A stretch of DNA of 64,000 bases from assembly GCF_014648695.1 (NCBI RefSeq), contig NZ_BMRP01000004.1, positions 100,553-164,552 of the forward strand, read 5' to 3'. The position numbers and the translations under genes are program-made. The notes beneath the pieces are model-generated. The model searched no databases. It had not been told where the DNA came from and saw only the letters and a program-made list of their open reading frames with translations. Source of the stretch: Streptomyces albospinus. GTDB taxonomy: Bacteria > Actinomycetota > Actinomycetes > Streptomycetales > Streptomycetaceae. Positions 35,730 to 44,819 of this stretch are shown here, one piece after another. Position 1 is the stretch's first letter; every line of letters begins with the position of its first letter.

Positions 35730-37397
35730 CTAGCAGTGGACCGTCTTGCCGCTCTGGCGGATGATGTTGTCGGCGGACATCCAGCCCGCGTCCTTCGTCC
35801 CGGCGATGCGGGCGTAGATCCACTTGTGGCCGTAGGCGTTCTCGACCGAGCAGTGGAACCACAGCTTCGTGCCGGACTTGGCCGAGGCCGCGGAGGAGCA
35901 CTCCTTGTAGGGCCCCGTGAGGACTTTGTGGTCGCCGGACAGGTAGCCGTACGTTCCCGGCTTCGGGTCGAGATGGTTCCAGCCGCCGCAGGTCTTCGGC
36001 ACCGAAGTGGGCTTGGCCGATGAAGAAGCGGATGTGCTCGGCCTGGCGCTCGGCTTGGACGACGGAGAGGCGGAGGGCAGGGAGTTCCCGCCGTCGACCG
36101 TTCCACCGCCGCTCGGTTGACCGCTGCCGGCAGGGGAGTTGCTTGCGGAGGCGGCCGGCGGTTCGTTACCGCTCGCCCCACTGGTCAAGGCGTAGGTGAC
36201 GCCGCCTCCCGCGATCACGACGAAGGCAGCCGCCGCCGCGATGAGGGTACGGCTTCGGCGCCGGCCGCTGTCGGCCGTGGTGGGGTCGGCGCCTGGAGCG
36301 TGACCGGCGGTCGGCATACCGGGTTGGGGAAGTGTGGGCGGCAGGCCGGAGGGTGGGTAGCCGGTGTACGGAGCCTGAGGTGAGGGGGAGGGGGGCTGGA
36401 ACGTCGGTGCGGCGCTGAAGCCGGGGGGCGGTGTCGGGGCGGCGGCCCCGGGTGGGGGCGGTGCCGCGGACTCCGTCGATGTAGGGGCGGGGACGGGAGC
36501 CGCGAGAGGCACGGGGGTTGGCGGCGTGAGGTTCATCGTCCGGCCTGAGGCCGCTCGTTCCAGCATCTCGCGTGCCTGCTCGGCCGTGGGCCGGTCCTCC
36601 GGCGCCTTCGACATCAGGGCCCGTAGCACCGGCGTCAGCGGCCCCGCGCGCCGGGGTTCCGGCAGGGGCTCGGCGATGATCGCCGACAGGGTGGTCCACA
36701 CGGACGCGCGGCGGAACGGTGCCGTGCCTTCCACCGCCGCGTACAGCGTCATGCCGAGCGACCAGATGTCCGACGCGGGGCTGGGCAGCGTGCCCTGCGC
36801 GCGCTCCGGCGGCAGATAGTCGAGGGAGCCGACGAGCTGACCGCTCTGGGTCAGCTTGGCCACGGCCTCGTCGTCGGAGGTTTCCATGGTGGCGATGCCG
36901 AAATCGGTGAGCACGACCCGTCCGCCGTGCTCCAGCAGCACGTTCCCCGGCTTGACGTCCCGGTGTAGTACGCCCACCCGGTGCGCGGCGTCAAGCGCGT
37001 CCATCAGCTTGGCGCCGATCGCCGCCGCCTCGTGCGGATCCAGCGGGCCGCGCTCCGTCAGCACCTCGTCGAGCGACGGCCCGTCGACGAGTTCCATGAC
37101 GATGACCGGCAGGCCCTGCTCCTCGGTGACGTCGTGCACGGTGACCACACCGGTGTGCCGGATACGGGCTGCGGCCTGCGCCTCCCGCTGCATCCGGGTC
37201 CGCAGATCGCGCAGTTCGGGTGCGGAGGCGTCGGTGAAGGCCCGCAGGACCTTGACGGCGACCTCGCGGTTCAGCAGTTCGTCCGTCGCCCGGGCGACCA
37301 CGCCCATGCCGCCGCGCCCGATCGTCGCGGTCACCCGGTACCGGCCCCCGAGGACCTTGCCTATCAGCTCATCGCCGCCCGCTTCCCGCGCCGTCAC
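35730..37397 (-). CDS. Transmembrane Ser/Thr protein kinase with extracellular SH3-like tail
   Basis: The product has 555 residues. The kinase domain spans about 15-280: GRGGMGVV (27-34), Lys 49, HRDVKPGN (145-152), DFG (165-167). A Pro-rich linker follows, then a membrane segment near 380-400 (TLIAAAAAFVVIAGG), a Ser/Pro-rich stretch and a C-terminal domain of about 90 residues with two Cys (TCGGWNHLD.., VENAYGHKWIYARI) like a bacterial SH3 domain. PASTA repeats of PknB are absent. It probably senses the wall or an extracellular ligand. GTG 37397 is the start. Confidence 0.88.
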   Translation of the reverse strand: MTAREAGGDELIGKVLGGRYRVTATIGRGGMGVVARATDELLNREVAVKVLRAFTDASAPELRDLRTRMQREAQAAARIRHTGVVTVHDVTEEQGLPVIVMELVDGPSLDEVLTERGPLDPHEAAAIGAKLMDALDAAHRVGVLHRDVKPGNVLLEHGGRVVLTDFGIATMETSDDEAVAKLTQSGQLVGSLDYLPPERAQGTLPSPASDIWSLGMTLYAAVEGTAPFRRASVWTTLSAIIAEPLPEPRRAGPLTPVLRALMSKAPEDRPTAEQAREMLERAASGRTMNLTPPTPVPLAAPVPAPTSTESAAPPPPGAAAPTPPPGFSAAPTFQPPSPSPQAPYTGYPPSGLPPTLPQPGMPTAGHAPGADPTTADSGRRRSRTLIAAAAAFVVIAGGGVTYALTSGASGNEPPAASASNSPAGSGQPSGGGTVDGGNSLPSASPSSKPSARPSTSASSSAKPTSVPKTCGGWNHLDPKPGTYGYLSGDHKVLTGPYKECSSAASAKSGTKLWFHCSVENAYGHKWIYARIAGTKDAGWMSADNIIRQSGKTVHC

Positions 37398-37671
37398 CGC
37401 ATGCCCCGTTCCCTTACCATCCGTCGCTGTTCATCGTTCGCACCTGGCGCCCCAGCGTAAAGGCAGCTCCTCCTCGACCGACCGGCGGTCCGGTGTGGCT
37501 GGTGCTCGACCGGTGGGGCGGCCGGCACCCGGGGATCCTCGGGATCCCCCGGACCGGCCTTGGTGGTTGGCTCCGGGAGTCCTTCGGGGGGATGAGGCTG
37601 CCTGGCGCGCAACAGAGGATTCTTCCGGATGATCGGCGGTGTGCCGGTCGAGCCTGGCCGGCAGATCGTCG

Positions 37672-38799
37672 CTACCGAGCCGACTGGGCCGTCTCGTGAG
37701 CCGGCTCGGCCTGCCCGCCGCGGAACACCTCCTTGACGAGCCTTTGCTGCGCCTTCTGGAACGCCTCGGCCGTGGCGGCGAAGTCGAGTTCGGCGTCACC
37801 GGTGGTCAGCGAGGCGGTCAGGGTCTTACTGCCGTCGGGCGTGCTGTACATCAGCGCCGCCCAACCAAAGAACCCGCCGTTGTGGTGGAAGACGGTGCCG
37901 CCGTCCGTCTCCTCCACGAACAGCCCCAGGCCGTAGCCGAGTTCGGGGTGCGGCGTGCGCATCTCGGCCAGCAGTGAGTCCGGCAGCAGTTTGCCGCTCA
38001 TCAGGGCGGAGAAGAACGTGTGGAGATCCTCGGTGGTCGAGATCATGTCGCCGGCGGCGGAGATCCAGGAGACGTTGAAGCGGGTGACGTCGACCACCTT
38101 CCACTGGCCGGCGTGCTCGTACCGGTAGTAGCCGTGAGCGTGCGGGGTGGGGATCTCCGGCGAGGCGCCCGGCACCACGGTGCCCGACAGTCCCAGCGGC
38201 TGGAGGATCAGCCGCCGCATCTCCTCGGCCAACGAGCGTCCGGTGACCTCCTCGATCAGCAACTTGGCCAGCACGTAGTTGGTGTTGGAGTAGCTCCAGT
38301 CCGTCCCCGGCTCAAACCGCGCCGGCTTGGACAACGCCAGCCGTACCAGCTCCTGCGGCTGGTAGGTGTGGAACTGGTTGTCCACGTACTCCTGGCCCTG
38401 CCAGGGGATCCCCGGCGCGACCGTCCCGTCGTCGTAGTACTCGCCGGTGTAGTTGAACAGCCCGCTGGTGTGCTGGAGCAGCATCCGCACCGTGATCCGC
38501 CGGTCCAGCCCGAACTCGGGCAGGTGGTCATCCGCCGGGCTGTCCAGCCCGATCCTGCCCTCGGCCACCAGTTGCAGCACCACGGTCGCGGTGAAGGTCT
38601 TGGTGGTGCTGCCTATCCGGAAGTGCCCGTTCGTCGGCGGCTTGGCGCTCTCGCCCAGCTTGCGCACCCCGGCGCTGCCGACCCACTCGCCCCGCTCGTC
38701 GTTCACGCGCAGTTGCACTCCGGCGAAACCGGAATCGACGATCTCCTCGATGGCCTTGTGCAGCTCCGGGCGATCCTGCCCGGTGAGGGTGAGGGACAT
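37672..38799 (-). CDS. Serine hydrolase, beta-lactamase/D-Ala-D-Ala carboxypeptidase fold
   Basis: The product has 375 residues. The catalytic SxxK is STTK at 64-67, the YxN motif is YSN (in DWSYSNTNYVLAK), and the third box is HNG (FHHNGGFFG). This is the class C/esterase-like serine hydrolase family. There is no signal peptide, so it acts inside the cell or is exported in another way; an esterase or peptidase role is as likely as wall remodelling. ATG 38799 has AAGGAG seven to eight bases upstream. Confidence 0.85.
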   Translation of the reverse strand: MSLTLTGQDRPELHKAIEEIVDSGFAGVQLRVNDERGEWVGSAGVRKLGESAKPPTNGHFRIGSTTKTFTATVVLQLVAEGRIGLDSPADDHLPEFGLDRRITVRMLLQHTSGLFNYTGEYYDDGTVAPGIPWQGQEYVDNQFHTYQPQELVRLALSKPARFEPGTDWSYSNTNYVLAKLLIEEVTGRSLAEEMRRLILQPLGLSGTVVPGASPEIPTPHAHGYYRYEHAGQWKVVDVTRFNVSWISAAGDMISTTEDLHTFFSALMSGKLLPDSLLAEMRTPHPELGYGLGLFVEETDGGTVFHHNGGFFGWAALMYSTPDGSKTLTASLTTGDAELDFAATAEAFQKAQQRLVKEVFRGGQAEPAHETAQSAR

Positions 38800-39092
38800 G
38801 GCTGTGCTCCTTATGAGTTGCGTGGGTGGTTGTTGCGGTGCGGGTGTGGCTGCCCAGGGCGGCGATGAGGTGGTGCCGGCCGCCGAGGGCGTGGGCGTGA
38901 GCGGGCGTGCGCGTCCAGGGCGGTGGCCGTGCTGCGTGCGCCGTGCGGGATGCCTCCCTGGCGCGGCGTCCATGGCGTTGGCGAGTTCGGCCTGGTGGGC
39001 CTGTCGTGGTCAGAGTCCGGTTGCACCTGCCCGTGATCTTGCGGGCACCTCAGACGACCTTGTCGCCAAAGGACTTGCGCGGCCTGTTCGCC
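38800..39092. other. Intergenic region without gene
   Basis: Upstream region of the serine hydrolase gene. Frames here are GC-rich shadows without motifs. Confidence 0.35.
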
Positions 39093-39124
39093 CCGCCGGC
39101 CCGGTTGGTGTCGGGCCGGCGGGC
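39093..39124 (-). terminator. Strong stem-loop after the DUF4097 gene
   Basis: A perfect 12-bp stem (CCCGCCGGCCCG with CGGGCCGGCGGG) encloses an 8-base loop, 36 bases past the stop of the leftward gene 39160-39822. Confidence 0.75.
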
Positions 39125-39159
39125 GGGGCGGACGAGGGGTACTCCTTGGAGGGAACGGG

Positions 39160-39822
39160 TCAGAGGCTGCGGGCGGTGATGTCGCCGTTGGGGGTGGTGG
39201 CGTGGATGTCGAGTTCGGCGGTGCCGTTGTTCTTGAGGGCGTTGTTGATGCGGCCGTGGCTGGTGCCGGCGTCCAGGGCGGCGGAGACGCCGGCGGCGGC
39301 GCCGATGGTGATGTCGCCGGACTGGGTGCGGAGCACGACCTTGCCGCCGGTGGCCTCGGTGATGTGGATGTCGCCCCTTGAGGTGCTGATCTCCGCGGGG
39401 CCGCCCAGCCTGCCGATCTCTACGTCGCCGTCGACCGCGGTGAGGCGGACGCTCGCGGCCTCGTCCAACTTGATCTGGCGGTAGGCGCCTTCGAAGGCGA
39501 CGTCGCCGAGGCGGCCGAGGGTCCGGAGTTCGGCGCTGGCCGTCTTGGCTTCGATGTGGGAACCGGCGGGCAGCTTGACCGTCACCTCGATGGATCCGGT
39601 GGGGCCGAAGTACTGGTCCTTCGCCGACGACTCGATCCGCAGGACTCCGTCGGCGAATTGGACCGTGGTCTGCTCCGCTGCCTTCACGTCGCGGCCCTTC
39701 GAGGCGTTCGCGGGCAGGACCTCGACCGCGGTGTCGGCCCGGTCTGCGGCGATGAACTGGACGCGCCCGGCGGGGATCTCCAGGACGGCGGAGATCGGGG
39801 CGGGGGTGTGGAACTTCTGCAT
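39160..39822 (-). CDS. DUF4097-family beta-strand repeat protein
   Basis: The product has 220 residues made of short beta repeats with the DUF4097 pattern: AVLEIPAGRVQFIAADR, GSIEVTVKLPAGSHIEAKTAS, RTLGRLGDVAFEG, VRLTAVDGDVEIGRLGG, GDIHITEATGGKVVLRTQSGDITIG. A right-handed beta-helix-like shape is expected. There is no signal peptide. ATG 39822 has AAGGGAGAG upstream. It is divergent from a hybrid HTH regulator. The function of the family is poorly known; envelope stress is sometimes suggested. Confidence 0.82.
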   Translation of the reverse strand: MQKFHTPAPISAVLEIPAGRVQFIAADRADTAVEVLPANASKGRDVKAAEQTTVQFADGVLRIESSAKDQYFGPTGSIEVTVKLPAGSHIEAKTASAELRTLGRLGDVAFEGAYRQIKLDEAASVRLTAVDGDVEIGRLGGPAEISTSRGDIHITEATGGKVVLRTQSGDITIGAAAGVSAALDAGTSHGRINNALKNNGTAELDIHATTPNGDITARSL

Positions 39823-39946
39823 CGTGCTCTCCCTTGTACTTGCGACTCGCTGTTTCCGAACGATGGAAACGCTACGTTGCTTTCCAAGTATGCGCAACGA
39901 TTCCTTTGCTTGGGAGTGGTATCTATGCAGGTGGTGGCGGGGTAAT

Positions 39947-40000
39947 CATTGCAACACCCTCTCGCTTAACGCAACGATGAGGCAGTCGACCGTTGCAATG
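39947..40000. promoter_or_regulatory. Inverted repeat in the divergent DUF4097/regulator region
   Basis: CATTGCAAC (39947-39955) and GTTGCAATG (39992-40000) are exact inverted copies 36 bases apart, and further GTTGC/GCAAC boxes lie around them. They are candidate operator half-sites for the regulator at 40085. Confidence 0.55.
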
Positions 40001-40084
40001 CATTGAAGGTGAACGCTATGGTGGAGGTGTCGAGGTACACCGAGCAGCGCCATGGGGCACCCGTGGGGCAGGAAGGGGGTCGTG

Positions 40085-40870
40085 ATGCCGGGAGGCAGGC
40101 TCACCCAGCAGGAACGCCAGCAGATCGCGATGGGGCTGGCCGACAACCTGGCCTACGCCGAGATCGCGCGCCGTCTCGACCGTCCGACCTCCACCATCAC
40201 GCGTGAGGTGATGCGGAACGGCGGCCCCGCCGGCTACCGCGCCGACCTGGCCCACCGCGCCACCCAACAGCGCACCCACCAGCGCAGGCAGGCCGCACCC
40301 AGAGGGTCGCAGGCGTCCCACCAACCCTACGGACGCGACGCCGAAGCCGTGCGCGACTACCAGGAGGCCCTCACCACCGTCTACATGACCTCGGGCCTGC
40401 CCAAGATGATGGCCCGGGTGCTGGGCTGCCTCTACACCACCGACACCGGCAGCCTCACCGCCTCCGAACTCGCCCAACGCCTCCAGGTCAGCCCGGCGTC
40501 CATCTCCAAAGCGATCACGTTCCTCGAAGGCCAGGACCTCGTCCGCCGCGAACGCGACGAACAGCGCCGCCGCGAGCGCTACGTCGTCGACGACGACCTC
40601 TGGTACCAGGCGATGCTCCGCAGCGCCCGGGCCAACGACCAGTTCATCGAGACCGCACGGCAGGGCGTCGGCATCCTCCGCCCCGGCACCCCGGCCGCCA
40701 CCCGCCTCGAAAACGCCGCCCGCTTCCTCGACTTCGTCAGCGAAGGACTCATCCGCGCCGCGGAACAGGGACGCGAAGTCCTCTACAGCAGAACCGAAAC
40801 GACCTCGGACGGCACCGCCGAGCCGAGTCCGGACGACGGACAGACAGCCGTCCCGACGGCCGCAACATGA
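40085..40870 (+). CDS. Hybrid HTH regulator (IS30-like HTH plus MarR/GbsR-like domain)
   Basis: The product has 261 residues. Residues 1-50 (LTQQERQQIAMGLADNLAYAEIARRLDRPTSTITREV) are a helix-turn-helix like that of IS30 transposases or resolvases. Residues 100-190 (MARVLGCLYTTDTGSLTASELAQRLQVSPASISKAITFL..LVRRERD) are a GbsR/MarR-type winged helix. The C-terminus is a helical, Glu-rich tail. ATG 40085 has GGAAGGGGG upstream; GTG 40082 is in frame. It is divergent from the DUF4097 gene, its likely target. Confidence 0.8.
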   Translation: MPGGRLTQQERQQIAMGLADNLAYAEIARRLDRPTSTITREVMRNGGPAGYRADLAHRATQQRTHQRRQAAPRGSQASHQPYGRDAEAVRDYQEALTTVYMTSGLPKMMARVLGCLYTTDTGSLTASELAQRLQVSPASISKAITFLEGQDLVRRERDEQRRRERYVVDDDLWYQAMLRSARANDQFIETARQGVGILRPGTPAATRLENAARFLDFVSEGLIRAAEQGREVLYSRTETTSDGTAEPSPDDGQTAVPTAAT

Positions 40871-40893
40871 GACGAAGCCGGCCCTGTCGTCCT

Positions 40894-41110
40894 TCACCTG
40901 CGCCGCCCCTGGGGATCACTGCACCCCGGCCGCGGCCGTCCGCAACAGCCGGTATCCACCTCCACCGTCGTCCAACAGGGCGCACCGACCCGCACCCGCC
41001 GGCTCACCCCGTCGACCAGACGCCGCCGCGGGTGAACCGGCGGTCGGCCCGGCGCCGCCCCGACCGGCAGCAGCGGTTCGAGCACCGCCCACTGGGCTCG
41101 GTCGGATCAA
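40894..41110 (-). pseudogene. IS5-family transposase, N-terminal remnant
   Basis: The leftward frame DRAQWAVLEPLLPVGAAPGRPP..RRRLVDGVSRRVRVGAP is the conserved first block of IS5-type transposases. The following RYGPWxTVYxLFRRW block is degraded. The catalytic parts are missing. Confidence 0.65.
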
Positions 41111-41177
41111 GCGGGCGCCATCCGGCATCGTCCGCATCCGAGGTCTCCGGCGCTGGTGGGCATCTTGGTCGACGACA

Positions 41178-41675
41178 TCACCTACCGGAGACAAGCTCGG
41201 CCAGGTGGTGCAGCGAGTTGGTGAGATGCTCAGGGCCGAACGGCGGGAACCGGATGTTCTCCCGGATGGACTGCGGCACCGCCGACCAGTCGTAGGTGAG
41301 CGTGACTTCAGTCTCGGACGGACCGAGCGGCGCAAGCTCGTAACGCCAGATCCAGCCGCCGAACTCCAGGTGACCGTCGGCCTTCTCCTGCCCCGTCAGC
41401 CAGCCAATGGCGCGCGGCGGGTCGAGCACCTGGACCTTGTTGGCCACCTGGTAGTCACCGATTGGACGGTTGGCGTGATACATGTGCATCCGGAAAATCT
41501 GCCCCACCTCGGTCAGCGGCGCCTGGTCGACAGCTTCCCGGACCCAGCCGGTGCCATCGATCGCAGAATGGGTCGTCGGGTCCGCCAGCACCGCGAACAC
41601 CCTCGCGGCGGGCACGGCGACAGTCAGGGTGGCGCTCACGTTCTCCTGGTCCACGGTGTGCACGCTCCTTGTCAT
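41178..41675 (-). CDS. SRPBCC (START/Bet v1-like) family protein
   Basis: The product has 165 residues with the SRPBCC pattern: VSATLTVAVPAARVFAVLADPTTHSAIDG, then VGQIFRMHMY, VLDPPRAIGWLTG and WIWRYELAPLGPSETEVTLTYDWSAV. These proteins have a deep ligand pocket; functions range from polyketide cyclase to stress response. ATG 41675 follows a purine-rich region. The protein may be extended at the 5' end, but this start begins just before the domain. Confidence 0.8.
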   Translation of the reverse strand: MTRSVHTVDQENVSATLTVAVPAARVFAVLADPTTHSAIDGTGWVREAVDQAPLTEVGQIFRMHMYHANRPIGDYQVANKVQVLDPPRAIGWLTGQEKADGHLEFGGWIWRYELAPLGPSETEVTLTYDWSAVPQSIRENIRFPPFGPEHLTNSLHHLAELVSGR

Positions 41676-41795
41676 CTCATCTCTGGCCTCCGCAGGCGCG
41701 GAAGGGGGACGTTCCCCACATGGAGACGACGCGGCGAGGCGGAACTCATCGGCCTGCGCTGACATGCCGGGTCCGTCCGTGGACTCGGTGAACGA

Positions 41796-42083
41796 TCACC
41801 GGCGTCGGCCAGCCGGGTAGGGGATGACGTGCTGCCCCTCGGCTGCGTACTCGGCGTCCGAGCTGGCGTGGCCGGCTATCAGGTGGTCGAGCGCATCGGG
41901 AATGGACAGGCCCCAGTCGATGCCCTGGCCGTCGAGGTCGAGTTGCCTGGCCTGCGCGAGTTCGCGCATGACGCGGAGGTTGCGCTGCTGGTCAGATGTG
42001 AGGTTCCCGGCGGCCCCGAGAAAGGCCACGACGTCGGCCTTGTCGGCGCTGTTGAACGAGATGATTCGACTCATGATCGCCAT
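41796..42083 (-). CDS. Small hypothetical protein
   Basis: The product is about 95 residues (MAIMSRIISFNSADKADVVAFLGAAGN at the start). It is hydrophilic and helical, with DWGLSIPDALDHLIAG in the middle. I do not recognise the family. Start choice is uncertain because no good ribosome binding site is seen; ATG 42074 and 42104 are alternatives. It lies 120 bases upstream of the SRPBCC gene on the same strand. Confidence 0.45.
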   Translation of the reverse strand: MAIMSRIISFNSADKADVVAFLGAAGNLTSDQQRNLRVMRELAQARQLDLDGQGIDWGLSIPDALDHLIAGHASSDAEYAAEGQHVIPYPAGRRR

Positions 42084-42536
42084 GCTGCCAGCCACCACTG
42101 ACATCGAACTCGGCTGGCCGGGTCGCGCTGACTGCCGGTTGAGGACAGACAACGCGACGACGGGAAACCAGATGTCGGGGGGCGGTGTCGGGGTCGATGC
42201 CCTGTGCGCGGGCCAGAGCGAACAGAGCACGCTCGATCGTGTCCTCGTCACCCCAAGCAGCCCGTCGTCTCGTTCAAAATCTTCGTCGCAACCGGCGACA
42301 GCAACAAAGGACGCGTCTTCCAGGCCGCCTTGTGGAGCCGCACCGGAGGCCATTGAACAGGCATCGGACCGCGTCGGACTGTTGCCTGCGAAGAAGCGGG
42401 CACAGCCCGCGCCTACGAGCGGGGCGAGCTGGCGGCCGCACGTCCGTCCCTTGGCGGAGACGTGGACGTACCCGATGCGCGCGCCGGTGGCGTGCGCGGG
42501 GGACGCTTTCAGGACATCGTCGGCATCAGACCTCCG
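42084..42536. other. No clear gene
   Basis: A + frame near 42380-42530 (EEAGTARAYERGELAAARPSLGG) has coding-like third positions but no start and several stops upstream, so it may be the tail of a lost gene. Nothing else is supported. Confidence 0.3.
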
Positions 42537-43226
42537 TCAGCTGCACACCTTGGCCGCTGTCGTCCTCGAAGTCGCACAGGAGTCACAGTCGTTTGACGGG
42601 GCAGCTGGGGTGGTTTCCCCTCCTGCGGCGAAGGGCTCGTCAGCGAGGTAGGGCGGGGCAGGTTCGTACTGGATGTACTGGCGTACGGCGCGGGCGTGGT
42701 CGCGGCCGTGGAGGCGGCCGATGAGCCACAGGGCCATGTCGATTCCGGCCGAGACGCCCTGACTGGTGACGAGGTTCCCGTCGACGACGTAGCGGGCCTC
42801 GCGGACCACGGTGACGTCGCCCCTGGCCTCCAGGGTGTCCTCGAACAGGTAGTGGGTTGCGACCCTTCGGCCGCGGGCCGGGCCTGCCTCGTGCAGCAGC
42901 AGGGCTCCGGTGCACACGCTGGTGGTCCATGCGGCGCCGGCGGCGGTGGTGCGAATCCAGTCGATGAGCACGGTGTTGGACACTTCGTGGCGGGTCCCGT
43001 TGCCGCCCGGGACCAGCAGGACGTCCAGCGGAGGGTGGTCGTCCAGGGTGTGGTCCGGCAGGACCCGCATGCCCTTGTTGCAGCGGACGGCGCCGGGGTG
43101 TTCGGCGATGAGCAGCACGGTGTCGGTGTGGTCGCGCAGCATGGAGGAGGCGGTGAACACCTCCCACGGCCCGGTGAAGTCCAGCTCCTCCGCTCCGTCG
43201 AAAATCAGTATCCCGTAGGTGGTCAT
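42537..43226 (-). CDS. DJ-1/PfpI-family protein
   Basis: The product has 229 residues with the DJ-1 fold: YGILIFDGAEELDFTGPWEVF, VLLVPGGNGTRHEV, and the nucleophile elbow TTSVCTGALLLHEAG with the reactive Cys, then VATHYLF. This layout matches isocyanide-hydratase-like members. A hydrophilic Cys-containing tail of about 25 residues follows the domain. ATG 43226 has AAGGAG upstream and overlaps the stop of the GlxA regulator (ATGA), so both are translated together. Confidence 0.85.
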   Translation of the reverse strand: MTTYGILIFDGAEELDFTGPWEVFTASSMLRDHTDTVLLIAEHPGAVRCNKGMRVLPDHTLDDHPPLDVLLVPGGNGTRHEVSNTVLIDWIRTTAAGAAWTTSVCTGALLLHEAGPARGRRVATHYLFEDTLEARGDVTVVREARYVVDGNLVTSQGVSAGIDMALWLIGRLHGRDHARAVRQYIQYEPAPPYLADEPFAAGGETTPAAPSNDCDSCATSRTTAAKVCS

Positions 43227-44194
43227 ATGCACTCCTTGGTGGATCGGAATCGGTCGCGGTAGTCGGACGGTGCAACGCCCAGATGCCGGTGAAAGGCGCG
43301 GCGCAACGTCTCCGCGGTGCCAAAGCCGTACCGACGCGCGAGGGTCTCGATGGGGTGGTCGCTCTCGGCGAGCGCCCGCTTGGCAGCCTCGATGCGTACG
43401 CCCTCGACATACGTCGCGGGCGGGATGCCGAGCTCGGCTGTGAACCTGCGCTGGAGATGACGGGAACTCAGACCGGCGTGCGAAGCGAGGTCGTTGATGC
43501 CATGCCGGGCACCGGGATCAGAGTGGATCGCCGTGACCACGGCGCGGATCGGGTCGCTGGCCGGCTGCGCGGACCACAACGCCACGCTGAACTGCGACTG
43601 GCTGCCGGGGCGGCGCAGGAACAACACCATCTCCTGCGCGACGGCGTGGGCGACCTCCCGGCCCAAGTCGTCCTCCACCAAGGCGAGCGCGAGGTCCATC
43701 CCCGCCGTCACTCCGGCCGACGTCCACACCCGCCCATCCCTGAGGAAGATCGGATCGCAGTCGACGACCAGTTCGGGATGCTCCCGGAGGAGCTGCGCCT
43801 CGCGCGCCCAGTGAGTGGTCACCCTCCGCCCGTGCAGCAGTCCGGCGGCGGCCAGCAGGAACACCCCGCTGCACACCGAGGTGACGCGCCGAGCGGTGGC
43901 CCCCGCGGTGGCGATCCAACGTGTCAGCGTCGGATCGTGCCGAACTTGGTCGATTCCGTCGCCGCCGGCCACCACCAACGTGTCGATCCCGGCAGGGTCC
44001 AGATCGGCCACACCGTAGGGAGCGTGTACCGAAAGACCACTGCCGGACCGCACCGGGCCCGGCAGCGGTGCTGTGATCTGGCAGGAGTATCCGCCGGTGA
44101 GCCGGTCGGCGTGCTGGAACACCTCGTACGGACCGAAGAGGTCCAGAGGCTGGAAACCCTCGAAGACGACGAAGACGATGCGGCGCTGCTTCAC
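43223..44194 (-). CDS. GlxA/FtrA-type AraC regulator with DJ-1-like domain
   Basis: The product has 323 residues. The N-terminal 190 residues are a DJ-1/PfpI-like sensor domain (FVVFEGFQPLDLFGPYEVFQ, VTSVCSGVFLLAAAGLL, with Cys in the elbow). The C-terminus has two AraC HTH motifs (INDLASHAGLSSRHLQRRF and IETLARRYGFGTAETLRRAF). GTG 44194 has GGTGGAGG upstream. Its stop overlaps the DJ-1 enzyme start, so regulator and enzyme share a fold and a transcript. Confidence 0.88.
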   Translation of the reverse strand: MKQRRIVFVVFEGFQPLDLFGPYEVFQHADRLTGGYSCQITAPLPGPVRSGSGLSVHAPYGVADLDPAGIDTLVVAGGDGIDQVRHDPTLTRWIATAGATARRVTSVCSGVFLLAAAGLLHGRRVTTHWAREAQLLREHPELVVDCDPIFLRDGRVWTSAGVTAGMDLALALVEDDLGREVAHAVAQEMVLFLRRPGSQSQFSVALWSAQPASDPIRAVVTAIHSDPGARHGINDLASHAGLSSRHLQRRFTAELGIPPATYVEGVRIEAAKRALAESDHPIETLARRYGFGTAETLRRAFHRHLGVAPSDYRDRFRSTKECI

Positions 44195-44819
44195 CCCTCC
44201 ACCCTGTGATCCGACGCCGGTGGCGTCAACGACACACACCCCACACTTCGCGCCATGCCGAAGAGCGCAAAGAGCGGCTACCGAGGTCCATCGCCCTGTG
44301 CCCCGCAGCGGTCAGACCGCCATCCGCATACCTCCCGCACCACCTGACGAGCCGAAGTCACGCCTTACCCAGTCCGTCTACCCGACCTGGTGCAGGGCCG
44401 CCTTGGCCTCATAGCCGTTGTCGGAGTCGGGTGTCAGGTGAAGGGGAAATCCCTTCCCCCGCTGCCCAGCCGACGTCCGGCTGCTCAAGCACCGTACGAA
44501 GCGGCCTCGCCCAGCGGGACGGCCGAAAGGCGCAAGCGTCCTCCGCGCATGGTCCCGACCTTCCGTCGGCTTCCTCCCGCCCATGACGAATGAGCCGCTG
44601 CATCGATCGACGGACCCGGCGCGACCGCGGGGACGGGGGCTCGGCACGCTGCCCCGGCGCAGGACGCGGCGGGCATGAGGGGAGTGGCGCAGTCGCGGCC
44701 ACGGAGGCGATCAGGTGGCGGGGGCGGGCCCCGTTGGCCCCTCGGCCGGCCGGTGACCTTCGGCGGCTCCTCGTCGCGCACCCCCACGCGGATCGAAGGC
44801 CGTCGGTCATGGCGAGCCC
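44195..44819. other. Gap without supported gene
   Basis: Upstream region of the GlxA regulator and downstream region of the MarR gene. Frames on both strands are GC-rich but have no start signals or motifs. Confidence 0.35.
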
